From contig NZ_NMQV01000019.1 of NCBI RefSeq assembly GCF_002234375.1, positions 30,523 to 94,522 on the forward strand: 64,000 nucleotides of DNA, in the 5' to 3' direction. The notes under the pieces are model-generated. The model was not told the origin of the DNA and ran no database searches. It saw nothing but the letters and a program-made list of their open reading frames with translations. This DNA comes from Pseudomonas fluvialis. Its GTDB lineage: Bacteria > Pseudomonadota > Gammaproteobacteria > Pseudomonadales > Pseudomonadaceae. Of this stretch, positions 20,457 to 30,096 are shown in pieces. The translations under genes were made by a program, and so were the position numbers. Within the stretch, counting starts at the first letter, position 1. The number at the start of each line of letters is the position of its first letter.

Positions 20457-21491
20457 ATGACCACTCCTCTCTTCAGCATCGCCTTCGGCGTAGGCACCCA
20501 GAACCGCCAGGGCGCCTGGCTGGAAGTCTTTTATGCCCAGCCGCTGCTGCATCCAGCCGCCGAACTGGTCGAGGCCGTCTGCCCGCTGATCGGTTACCAG
20601 GAAGGCAACCAGGCACTGCCCATCACCAAGAACCAGGCCTGTGACCTGGCCGCTGCGCTGAAGCACATCGACCCGCTGCAGTCGGCACTGCTCAAGCGCC
20701 TCGCGGAAAGCGAAAAGCCGCTGGTGGTCTGCGTGCTGGCCGAGGACAGCGCGCTGAGTTCGACGCCCGAGGCCTATCTCAAGCTGCACCTGCTGTCGCA
20801 TCGCCTGGTCAAGCCGCATGGCCTGAACCTGACCGGCATCTTCCCGCTGCTGCCCAATGTGGCCTGGACCAGCCAGGGCGCGGTAGACCTCAGCGAACTG
20901 GCCGAGCGCCAGCTGGAAGCCCGCCTGAAGGGTGAGCTGCTGGAGGTGTTCTCCGTGGACAAGTTCCCCAAGATGACCGACTACGTGGTACCCAGTGGCG
21001 TGCGCCTGGCCGACAGCTCGCGCATCCGTCTGGGCGCCTACATCGGTGAAGGCACCACGGTCATGCACGAAGGCTTCGTCAACTTCAACGCCGGCACCGC
21101 CGGTCCGGGGATGATCGAAGGGCGTGTCTCGGCCGGGGTATTCGTCGGCAAGGGCTCGGACCTCGGCGGCGGCTGCTCGACCATGGGCACCCTGTCCGGT
21201 GGCGGCAACATCGTCATCAGCGTCGGCGAAGGCTGCCTGATTGGCGCCAATGCCGGTATCGGCATTCCGCTGGGTGACCGCAACACCGTGGAGTCCGGCC
21301 TGTATGTCACCGCCGGCACCAAGGTGGCGCTGCTCGACGAGCAGGGCAACCTGGTGCGCGTGGTCAAGGCCCGCGAGCTGGCTGGCCAGCCGGACCTGCT
21401 GTTCCGTCGTAACTCGCAGAGCGGCGCCGTGGAGTGCAAGACCCACAAGTCGGCCATCGAGCTCAACGAAGCTCTGCACGCGCATAACTAA
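20457..21491 (+). CDS. dapD: 2,3,4,5-tetrahydropyridine-2,6-dicarboxylate N-succinyltransferase
   Basis: A 344-residue enzyme of the longer DapD type common in pseudomonads. The C-terminal half has hexapeptide repeats around RIRLGAYIGEGTTVMHEGFV and LGGGCSTMGTLSGGGNIVIS. It succinylates tetrahydrodipicolinate in the DAP/lysine pathway just before the DapC step. Start chosen at MTTPLFSIAF with AAGGA upstream. It ends 96 bases before csdA, in a gap with a long inverted repeat. Confidence 0.96.
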   Translation: MTTPLFSIAFGVGTQNRQGAWLEVFYAQPLLHPAAELVEAVCPLIGYQEGNQALPITKNQACDLAAALKHIDPLQSALLKRLAESEKPLVVCVLAEDSALSSTPEAYLKLHLLSHRLVKPHGLNLTGIFPLLPNVAWTSQGAVDLSELAERQLEARLKGELLEVFSVDKFPKMTDYVVPSGVRLADSSRIRLGAYIGEGTTVMHEGFVNFNAGTAGPGMIEGRVSAGVFVGKGSDLGGGCSTMGTLSGGGNIVISVGEGCLIGANAGIGIPLGDRNTVESGLYVTAGTKVALLDEQGNLVRVVKARELAGQPDLLFRRNSQSGAVECKTHKSAIELNEALHAHN

Positions 21492-21505
21492 AAGCCGATA
21501 AAAGC

Positions 21506-21564
21506 GCTACAGGCTGCAGGCCGGACAGGAAACCCACGCTCTCGTCCCGCCTTCAGCCTGTAGC
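21506..21564. repeat. Long imperfect inverted repeat between dapD and csdA
   Basis: GCTACAGGCTGCAGGC (21506-21521) and GCCTTCAGCCTGTAGC (21549-21564) pair over 16 bases with one mismatch, with a 27-base loop. There is no T run, so it is not a classic terminator. The shape is that of a REP-type intergenic palindrome or an mRNA-stabilising stem. No second full copy was noticed in the window. Confidence 0.6.
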
Positions 21565-21587
21565 GAAGGCTTGAACCGGTTCAGCCC

Positions 21588-22793
21588 ATGTCACTCATTT
21601 CTCCCTGGCGCGCCGACTTCCCCGGCATCCTCTCCCTGCACGACGAAGGCCAGACCTATCTGGACAGCGCGGCCACGGCACAGAAACCGCAGGCCGTGCT
21701 CGACGCCCTGCGCGACTACTACAGCCGCGGCGCCGCCAATGTGCACCGTGCCCAGCACCTTCCGGCACAGCGCGCCACCCAAGCCTTCGAAGGCGTACGC
21801 GAGCAGCTGGCCGGCTGGCTGAACGCCGCCGACAGCCGGGAGATCATCTTCACGCGCAGCTGCACCGAGGCCATCAACCTGCTGGCCTACAGCCTGGACA
21901 TCCCCTGGCAGGCCGGCGACGAGATCGTCATCAGCGCGCTGGAACATCACGCCAACCTGCTGCCCTGGCAGCAGCTGGCACAACGTCAGCAGTTAAGCCT
22001 GCGCATCCTGCCGCTGAGCGCCGCAGGCGAGATCGACCTGCAACAGGCCGCCGCGCTGATCGGCCCGCGCTGTCGCCTGCTCGCGGTCAGCCAACTGTCC
22101 AACGTGCTGGGCCGCTGGAACCCGCTGCCTGCACTGCTTGAGCTGGCCCGTGCACAGGGCGCGCTGACCCTGGTGGACGGTGCCCAGGGCTGCGTTCACC
22201 AGCGCCCCGACCTGGCCGCGCTGGGCTGCGATTTCTACGTTTTCTCCGCGCACAAGCTGTACAGCGCCGATGGCGTGGGTGTGCTGTACGCCCGCCAGCA
22301 GGCCGCCCGCCTGTTGCGGCCCTGGCAGTTCGGCGGCGAGATGCTCAGCCACACCGATTACCAGCAGGCCAGTTTCCTGCCGCCACCATTGGGCCTGGAG
22401 GCCGGCACCCCGCCCATCGCCGGGGTGATCGCCCTGGGCGCGGCCTTGCGCTATCTGGATGGCCTTGATGCCCAGGCCGTGGCACGCCATGAAGCCGCCC
22501 TGCACCACGCGCTGCTCGACGGCCTGCGCCAGCGTCCGGCGCTGCGCCTGCTCGGCACACCACAGTGCGCCCTGGCCAGCTTCGTCGTCGACGGCGTGCA
22601 TGGCAGCGATCTGGCACACCTGCTCGCCGAACAGGGCATTGCCATCCGCCATGGCCACCACTGCGCCCAGCCGCTGTTGCACAGCCTCGGCCTGCCCGGG
22701 GCGTGCCGGGTCTCCCTCGGCCTGTACAACGATGGCGAGGATCTGGCACGGCTGTTCAGCGCCCTCGACAACGCCCTGGCACTGCTGCAATGA
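21588..22793 (+). CDS. csdA: Cysteine desulfurase CsdA (class II, SufS/CsdA type)
   Basis: A 401-residue PLP enzyme that takes sulfur from cysteine as an enzyme persulfide. SAHKLYSADG contains the PLP lysine K223, and RHGHHCAQ contains the catalytic Cys359, the position expected for E. coli CsdA. The stop overlaps csdE by the ATGA junction, so the partner sulfur acceptor is co-translated. With tcdA next door the set matches the E. coli csdA-csdE-csdL group. Confidence 0.93.
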   Translation: MSLISPWRADFPGILSLHDEGQTYLDSAATAQKPQAVLDALRDYYSRGAANVHRAQHLPAQRATQAFEGVREQLAGWLNAADSREIIFTRSCTEAINLLAYSLDIPWQAGDEIVISALEHHANLLPWQQLAQRQQLSLRILPLSAAGEIDLQQAAALIGPRCRLLAVSQLSNVLGRWNPLPALLELARAQGALTLVDGAQGCVHQRPDLAALGCDFYVFSAHKLYSADGVGVLYARQQAARLLRPWQFGGEMLSHTDYQQASFLPPPLGLEAGTPPIAGVIALGAALRYLDGLDAQAVARHEAALHHALLDGLRQRPALRLLGTPQCALASFVVDGVHGSDLAHLLAEQGIAIRHGHHCAQPLLHSLGLPGACRVSLGLYNDGEDLARLFSALDNALALLQ

Positions 22794-23194
22794 ACCCTTT
22801 ACCCGACGCCGCGCAAACCGCCCTTGAGCAATTCAGCCAGGCTGCCGGCTGGGAGCAGCGCGCCCGCCTGCTGCTCGAGTGGGGGCAGCGCCTGGCGCCG
22901 CTCAGTGACGCCGAACGCTGCACGGCCAACCAGGTGCAAGGCTGCAGCAGCCAGGTCTGGCTGGTTGCCGACGGCCCCGCCGGCGCCAGCCAGTGGCGCG
23001 CCGACAGCGACGCCCGCCTGCTGCGCGGACTGCTCGCGGTACTGCTGGCACGCATCAACACACTGCCGGTCAGCGAGCTGGCCCAGCTGGATATCGCCGA
23101 CTGGTTCAACCAGCTGGGCCTGCAACGCCAGCTCACGCCCTCGCGCAGCAACGGCCTGCATGCCGTGCTGCAACACATCCTTAAGCACGCCTGA
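22790..23194 (+). CDS. csdE: Sulfur acceptor protein CsdE (SufE family)
   Basis: A 134-residue SufE-fold protein that accepts the persulfide from CsdA and enhances its activity. NQVQGCSSQVWL carries the acceptor Cys52. The start is the ATG overlapping the csdA stop. It ends seven bases before the convergent tcdA. Known E. coli work links CsdE to both iron-sulfur assembly and interaction with CsdL/TcdA; here that role is inferred from neighbours. Confidence 0.93.
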   Translation: MNPLPDAAQTALEQFSQAAGWEQRARLLLEWGQRLAPLSDAERCTANQVQGCSSQVWLVADGPAGASQWRADSDARLLRGLLAVLLARINTLPVSELAQLDIADWFNQLGLQRQLTPSRSNGLHAVLQHILKHA

Positions 23195-23201
23195 CAGGCA
23201 G

Positions 23202-24008
23202 TTATGACGCCGTGCGTTCCGCCGGGCGACGTGCGCCGGCCAGCAGTTTTTCCACGGCCTTGGCAGTGGCAGCCATGGCGAAGGTAGCAGTCACCATCAT
23301 CACCGCGCCGAAACCGCCGGCGCAGTCCAGTTTGACCCCCTCGCCGACAAACCCCTTGGCCTGACAGACCGTGCCGTCGGGCTTGGGGTAACGCAGCTGT
23401 TCGCTGGAAAACACACAGGGCACGCTGTAATGCTTGCCGGGCGTGCGCGAGAAGCCATAGTCGCGGCGCAGGGTGGAGCGCACCTTGGCAGCCAGCGGAT
23501 CATTGAAGGTCTTGTTCAGGTCGACCACCTGCACGCGGGTCGGATCGATCTGCCCCCCCGCACCGCCGGTGGTGACGATGGCGATCTTGCGACGCTTGCA
23601 CCAGGCAATCAGCGCCGCCTTGGCCGCCACGCTATCGATGCAGTCGATGACCATGTCCAGCTGCGGGGTAATCAGCTCGGCGAGATTGTCGCGGGTCACG
23701 AAGTCCGCCACGGCATGCACCCGGCAGGCCGGATTGATGGCGTGGATGCGCTCGGCCATGACCTCGACCTTGGCCCGCCCGACCGCGCCCTGCAGGGCGT
23801 GCACCTGGCGATTGGTGTTGGTGATGCACACGTCATCCAGGTCGAACAGCGACAGCTCACCCACGCCAGTGCGCGCCAGCGCCTCGGCCACCCAGCTGCC
23901 TACCCCGCCGATACCGACCACCGCCACGTGTGCGGCCTGCAGGCGGGCCAGGCCATCGCTTCCGTACAGCCGGGCAATTCCACCAAAACGCTGATCATCA
24001 AGGGCCAT
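23202..24008 (-). CDS. tcdA: tRNA threonylcarbamoyladenosine dehydratase TcdA (CsdL)
   Basis: A 268-residue E1-like (ThiF/MoeB fold) ATP-dependent enzyme that cyclises t6A37 of tRNAs to ct6A. AAHVAVVGIGGVGSWVAEAL is the nucleotide-binding glycine motif, and NTNRQVHAL and DCIDSVAAKAALIAWC follow as in the family. A C-terminal hydrophobic stretch (GAVMMVTATFAMAATA) is typical. It is convergent with csdA-csdE, not co-transcribed, unlike a simple operon. Confidence 0.94.
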   Translation of the reverse strand: MALDDQRFGGIARLYGSDGLARLQAAHVAVVGIGGVGSWVAEALARTGVGELSLFDLDDVCITNTNRQVHALQGAVGRAKVEVMAERIHAINPACRVHAVADFVTRDNLAELITPQLDMVIDCIDSVAAKAALIAWCKRRKIAIVTTGGAGGQIDPTRVQVVDLNKTFNDPLAAKVRSTLRRDYGFSRTPGKHYSVPCVFSSEQLRYPKPDGTVCQAKGFVGEGVKLDCAGGFGAVMMVTATFAMAATAKAVEKLLAGARRPAERTAS

Positions 24009-24058
24009 TGCGCCACCTCATCGCCAACCGGGCGCGCATTATACGTGCAGCGCCAGCC

Positions 24059-24598
24059 TCAACGGAGCAGTGCCAGCACGGGACGAAACGCCTCGCTGCG
24101 GCAATCACCGAGCAACTCGTAGAGGCTCATCTCCAGGCTGCTCAGCGTGGCCCCCAGCCCTTGCAGGCGGGTCAGCGCCAGCTGTTTGTTGGCGAGGCGC
24201 CGCGAGGCCATGCAGTCACTCAGCAACTCGACCTGATAACCGCGGGCCAACAGGCTGCGGGCTGTCTGGAACACACAGATGTGTGCCTCGATGCCACATA
24301 GCAGCCACTGCTGCCGGCCGCTGTCCTGCACAGCCTGCAGAACCGCCGGTTCGCCACAGGCATCAAAGCTGTATTTGCTGATCGGCTGCAGACCTGTCAG
24401 CAAATCCGCCAGCTCAGGCACGGTCGCCCCCAGCCCCTGCGGGTTCTGCTCCACCCAGACAATCGGCAGGCCCAGGCACTGTACGCTGAGGATCAGCCGC
24501 CGGCAGTTGTCCAGCAGCGCCGCGCTCTCCTCCACCGTCTGCGCCAGACGCCCCTGGATATCAATGATCAACAGCCCACAGTGTTCACGCTGCAACAT
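24059..24598 (-). CDS. Isochorismatase-family hydrolase
   Basis: A 179-residue cysteine hydrolase of the isochorismatase/nicotinamidase superfamily. The expected triad is visible: Asp in LLIIDIQGRL, Lys in ISKYSFDA, and Cys in LCGIEAHICVFQTA. The substrate cannot be deduced. Start at MLQREHCG has AGGTG a few bases upstream. It sits on the strand opposite dapE, 51 bases from tcdA, with no obvious pathway partner. Confidence 0.85.
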   Translation of the reverse strand: MLQREHCGLLIIDIQGRLAQTVEESAALLDNCRRLILSVQCLGLPIVWVEQNPQGLGATVPELADLLTGLQPISKYSFDACGEPAVLQAVQDSGRQQWLLCGIEAHICVFQTARSLLARGYQVELLSDCMASRRLANKQLALTRLQGLGATLSSLEMSLYELLGDCRSEAFRPVLALLR

Positions 24599-24678
24599 AG
24601 GACACCTGCCTGGTTGGACTGCCACAGTCTAGCCCAGCGCTTGCAGCCCAGCGTGCCCGACGCTTGGCCGATACCCCT

Positions 24679-26679
<2,001 letters not shown>

Positions 26680-26729
26680 CGCGCCTGGCCTGCCGTGCCG
26701 AGCAAATCGCCCAGCCAGAGGAATTGCAC

Positions 26730-27098
26730 ATGCGCCAACCGGATATCGAGATCTACCTGAAAGACAGCGACCAGGACGCCGTGGCCGAATGGCTGAGCCA
26801 GGCCATCGCGCCCTGCAGCCCCTGGCAAAGCCGCGGCAAGACCCAGCAGTGCCAAGCGGGTGAAATTCCCGTGCTGTGGCTGCACAAGGCGGTCGGCAAC
26901 TGGCACTGCCTGCTGCTGGAAAGTGACCGCACGCCCTGGGAAGACGACCTGGCCTGCGCACGTGCAGCCAATGCTGCGCTCGGCGTGCCAATCCGTTGCG
27001 CCCCCGGTTCCTGGGACGAGGAGGAAGCCGAGGAAGAAGGTGATCGTTGGCTACAGGTCACTACCGAAGGCGTCAGCGAGATTCTCTGGCGGACCTGA
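26730..27098 (+). CDS. Conserved-looking acidic protein of unknown function
   Basis: A 122-residue soluble protein with no signal peptide or membrane segment. I do not recognise a named family. Visible features are a start MRQPDIEIYLKD, four cysteines, many tryptophans and an acidic run DEEEAEEEGD near the C-terminus. AGAGGA lies seven bases upstream of the chosen ATG; an upstream ATG inside the rlmA 3' end lacks such a site. It follows rlmA by 50 bases and ends ten bases before the convergent HD-GYP gene. Confidence 0.75.
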   Translation: MRQPDIEIYLKDSDQDAVAEWLSQAIAPCSPWQSRGKTQQCQAGEIPVLWLHKAVGNWHCLLLESDRTPWEDDLACARAANAALGVPIRCAPGSWDEEEAEEEGDRWLQVTTEGVSEILWRT

Positions 27099-27107
27099 GA
27101 CGCTCAC

Positions 27108-28223
27108 TCAGCCAAAACGACTTTCCGCACACTGCTGCTGAATCTCCCGTACGGCTTCGGGATGCGCCAACAAGACTGCCACGCACGCCTCATCCAGACG
27201 CACCCCGGCTTCCTGGCGCAACAGACTGAAAGCCAACTCGTTCGGCCAGGCTTGTTTGTAGGGCCGCTCACTGGTCAAGGCATCGAACACATCGGCCACT
27301 GCAACAATGCGTGCTTCCAATGGAATAGCTCGCCCCACCAGGCCTTCCGGATATCCAGAACCATCCAGCGCCTCATGGTGGTAAAGCACGATATTGCGCA
27401 ACATCTGCACCCAGCCCACGCCACCCAGGGCGAAATTGTCGAGCAACTCATCGAGCAGCTCGAGGCCAGCCCTGGGGTGCTCACGCATCAGCAAGGTTTC
27501 CAGCACATCCAGCGGCCCCGGCTTGAGCAATACACGATCCGGCGTACTCAACTTGCCCAGATCATGCAGCGGGGCAAACAGGCCGAGATGTTCGACATAC
27601 TCGTCGCTCAACTGATGATCTGCTGCCAGGTGATGACCGATCAGCCAGGCATAGCGCGCCATGCGTTCGAGGTGCCCGGCACTCTCCGGATCCCTGACAC
27701 GACTCACCCCGAGGGCGCTGCGCAAGGTTGCCTGCAAGGTACGCAACGTCATGCGCTCCTGGTAGACCATCAGGCTGAGCAGATGCGCCAGCATGTCCAG
27801 CTCGGCCCGCAAGGCCTCGCCGAATGCCCCGGCTTGTCGGGCATTGAAGAATATGAAGCCGAAGAAGTGTCCATTGACGCACATCGGCAGGGTATAGCTA
27901 CTCAGGTAACCGGCATCCAGCAGTTGTTTAACGTGCGGTTTGCGACTGCCGGCGAGTACCCGCAAATCCTCGATCAGACGCGGACGCAGGCTGCGCGCCA
28001 CGGTTAATAGCCAGGTGGTTTCCGACAAGCGCGCATGGTAGTGACCCAGTGAGTTGCTGGGCTCCTCAAGGGCCAGAAAGGTCTTCACACAATCCGTAGC
28101 TTCGTCATACAGGGCAATGGCCAATCGCTCCACCTGGGGAGCCTTGCCACGCAGCACCTGGAAAAGGCAACGCAGCTTACCCAGCAGGGCACCCTCCCCC
28201 TGCAGTCGCTCGAGCATGTCCAT
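27108..28223 (-). CDS. GAF-like plus HD-GYP domain protein (probable c-di-GMP phosphodiesterase)
   Basis: A 371-residue cytoplasmic signalling protein. Residues about 30-155 look like a GAF sensor domain; residues 165-371 are an HD-GYP domain. HD is at 220-221 in LHDLGKLSTPDRVLLKPG, HHE at 282-284, and GYP at 290-292 in DGSGYPEGLVGRAIP, followed by ARIVAVADVFDALTSERPYK. All key residues are present, so hydrolysis of cyclic di-GMP is likely. Start has GGGAG eight bases upstream. It lies downstream of putP but behind a strong terminator, so it has its own promoter. The sensed signal is unknown. Confidence 0.88.
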   Translation of the reverse strand: MDMLERLQGEGALLGKLRCLFQVLRGKAPQVERLAIALYDEATDCVKTFLALEEPSNSLGHYHARLSETTWLLTVARSLRPRLIEDLRVLAGSRKPHVKQLLDAGYLSSYTLPMCVNGHFFGFIFFNARQAGAFGEALRAELDMLAHLLSLMVYQERMTLRTLQATLRSALGVSRVRDPESAGHLERMARYAWLIGHHLAADHQLSDEYVEHLGLFAPLHDLGKLSTPDRVLLKPGPLDVLETLLMREHPRAGLELLDELLDNFALGGVGWVQMLRNIVLYHHEALDGSGYPEGLVGRAIPLEARIVAVADVFDALTSERPYKQAWPNELAFSLLRQEAGVRLDEACVAVLLAHPEAVREIQQQCAESRFG

Positions 28224-28282
28224 GACCGCTGCTCCCTGGCTGTCGACGCATGATGCGTTTCCTGAGCATAGCCGGCACGCAC

Positions 28283-28316
28283 AAAAAAACCGGCCAGCAC
28301 CCTGGGGTGTGGCCGG
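28283..28316 (-). terminator. Intrinsic terminator after putP
   Basis: On the minus strand CCGGCCA-CACCC pairs with GGGTG-C-TGGCCGG (one bulged base) and is followed by seven T residues. It begins about 90 bases after the putP stop. It isolates putP from the HD-GYP gene. Confidence 0.88.
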
Positions 28317-28404
28317 CGAAGCACTATCGGGTCGTACGTGGGGGTGTGCCAGAAGCACGCGGTCAGTGGGCAACGACCAACGCCCACGGGCCCGCAACTA
28401 AGAC

Positions 28405-29892
28405 TCAGCGCGCCATCTGGCGGTCCACTTCGTCGAAGGTTGCCTGCAGCTCGGCGTCCGGCTCGGCAGTCAGCAGGCTGACTACGATGATCGCCAGGGT
28501 CGCCAGGAGGAAGCCGGGGATGATCTCGTACAGATCGAAGAGACCACCGGAAAGCTGTTTCCAGACCACCACGGTAATCCCGCCCAGCAGAATGCCAGCC
28601 AGTGCACCATGACGATTCATGCGTTTCCAGAACAGCGACAGCAGGATTGCCGGGCCAAAGGCTGCACCAAAGCCCGCCCAGGCATAGGACACCAGGCCCA
28701 GTACCGTGCTTTCCGGGTTGAGAGCGAAGTACAGCGCCAGCAAGGCGATCACTACCACCGCGGCACGACCGATCCAGATCAGCTCGTTACCATCGGCATT
28801 CTTCTTGAGAATGGCCTTGTAGAAGTCCTCGGCCAGTGCCGAAGAGCTGACCAGCAATTGCGAGTCGGCCGTCGACATGATGGCGGCCAGCACGGCGGCC
28901 ATCAGGATACCGGCCACGACCGGATGGAACAGGCTGTTGACCAGCACCATGAACACCGTTTCGGCATCCTTGAGATCGGTCGGCAGGTAGGCGATCGCTA
29001 CCCAGCCGATAGCCAGGGCCGCAAACAGGGTCAGTGCTGTCCAGCTCACCGCAATGCGCCGGGCAGTCGGCATGTCCTTGTCGTTGGCAATGGCTTTGAA
29101 GCGCGCCAGGATGTGCGGCTGGCCAAAGTAGCCGAGACCCCAGCCGAGCAGGGAAAGAATGGCAATCCAGCCCAGGGGCTCACCCTTCACATCGGTGAAG
29201 AAGGTCAGCAGTTCCGGGTTCTTGGCCTGCATGGCGGCATGTGCCGCATCGACACCACCCACCGCATTCAGGGCAAAGACCGGCACCAGTACCAGTGCCA
29301 GCGCCATCAGCAAGCCCTGTACCACGTCAGTCCAGGCTACGGCGAGGAAGCCACCGAACAGGGTATAGGAGACCACGGCAATGGTTCCCACCACCACGGC
29401 GATCTTGTAGTCCAAGGCAAACACCGACTCGAACAACTTGCCCGCCGCCACCAGGCCGGAGCTGGCATAGAAGAGGAAGAACAGCAGGATGAAGATCGCC
29501 GACACCACGCGCAGCGCATGGCTCTTGTCATTGAAGCGATTCTCGAAATAGGCCGGCATGGTCACCGAGTCGTTCGCCGCATGCGAATAGACGCGCAGAC
29601 GGCGTGCCACAAACAGCCAGTTCAGCCAGGTACCGGTCAACAGACCGATGGCAATCCAGCTGGCCTCGAAACCGGCCACCAGCGCATAGCCAGGCAGACC
29701 GAGCAACAACCAGCCACTCATGTCCGAAGCACCAGCCGACAGCGCCGCCGTGGTCGGACCAATGGAACGGCCGCCGAGGATATAGTCGGACAGGTTGACC
29801 GTGCGCCGATAGGCGACAATGCCGATGCCCAGCATCAGCACCAGGTAGACCACGAAGGTCGCCCCGACTACGAATAAGCTCTGCTCGTTCAT
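28405..29892 (-). CDS. putP: Sodium/proline symporter
   Basis: A 495-residue solute:sodium symporter with about 13 hydrophobic helices. The N-terminal segment NLSDYILGGRSIGPTTAALS, then GASDMSGWLLLGLPG, and AAIMSTADSQLLVSSSALAEDFYK are PutP signatures around the sodium and proline sites. It imports proline for the PutA pathway. Start chosen at MNEQSLF, with AGAGAACAAG upstream. It lies 204 bases after putA on the same strand with a terminator between. Confidence 0.96.
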   Translation of the reverse strand: MNEQSLFVVGATFVVYLVLMLGIGIVAYRRTVNLSDYILGGRSIGPTTAALSAGASDMSGWLLLGLPGYALVAGFEASWIAIGLLTGTWLNWLFVARRLRVYSHAANDSVTMPAYFENRFNDKSHALRVVSAIFILLFFLFYASSGLVAAGKLFESVFALDYKIAVVVGTIAVVSYTLFGGFLAVAWTDVVQGLLMALALVLVPVFALNAVGGVDAAHAAMQAKNPELLTFFTDVKGEPLGWIAILSLLGWGLGYFGQPHILARFKAIANDKDMPTARRIAVSWTALTLFAALAIGWVAIAYLPTDLKDAETVFMVLVNSLFHPVVAGILMAAVLAAIMSTADSQLLVSSSALAEDFYKAILKKNADGNELIWIGRAAVVVIALLALYFALNPESTVLGLVSYAWAGFGAAFGPAILLSLFWKRMNRHGALAGILLGGITVVVWKQLSGGLFDLYEIIPGFLLATLAIIVVSLLTAEPDAELQATFDEVDRQMAR

Positions 29893-30050
29893 CTTGTTCT
29901 CTCTTGTTGTTGGGCAGCCAGGCCACCGCTGTTGTGTTGTCGACGCGTCACCCGGGGCATCGCGCCACTCCGCTGCAAGCCGCAAACCGGCCTTGTAAAA
30001 AGCTGCCTACTCCACGAGGAGCGGCTTGTTGCCACGCTGCGCTGATCACG

Positions 30051-30085
30051 AAAAACCTGAGCGGGCACGCAAGTTTCCGCTCAGG
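30051..30085 (-). terminator. Intrinsic terminator between putA and putP
   Basis: CCTGAGCGG and CCGCTCAGG form a perfect 9-bp stem (30077-30085 with 30056-30064) with a 12-base loop, followed on the minus strand by TTTTT. It lies 12 bases after the putA stop. It should stop or reduce read-through into putP, so putP may need its own promoter in the 29893-30050 stretch, where I see no convincing consensus. Confidence 0.88.
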
Positions 30086-30096
30086 CCCGGCATTTC

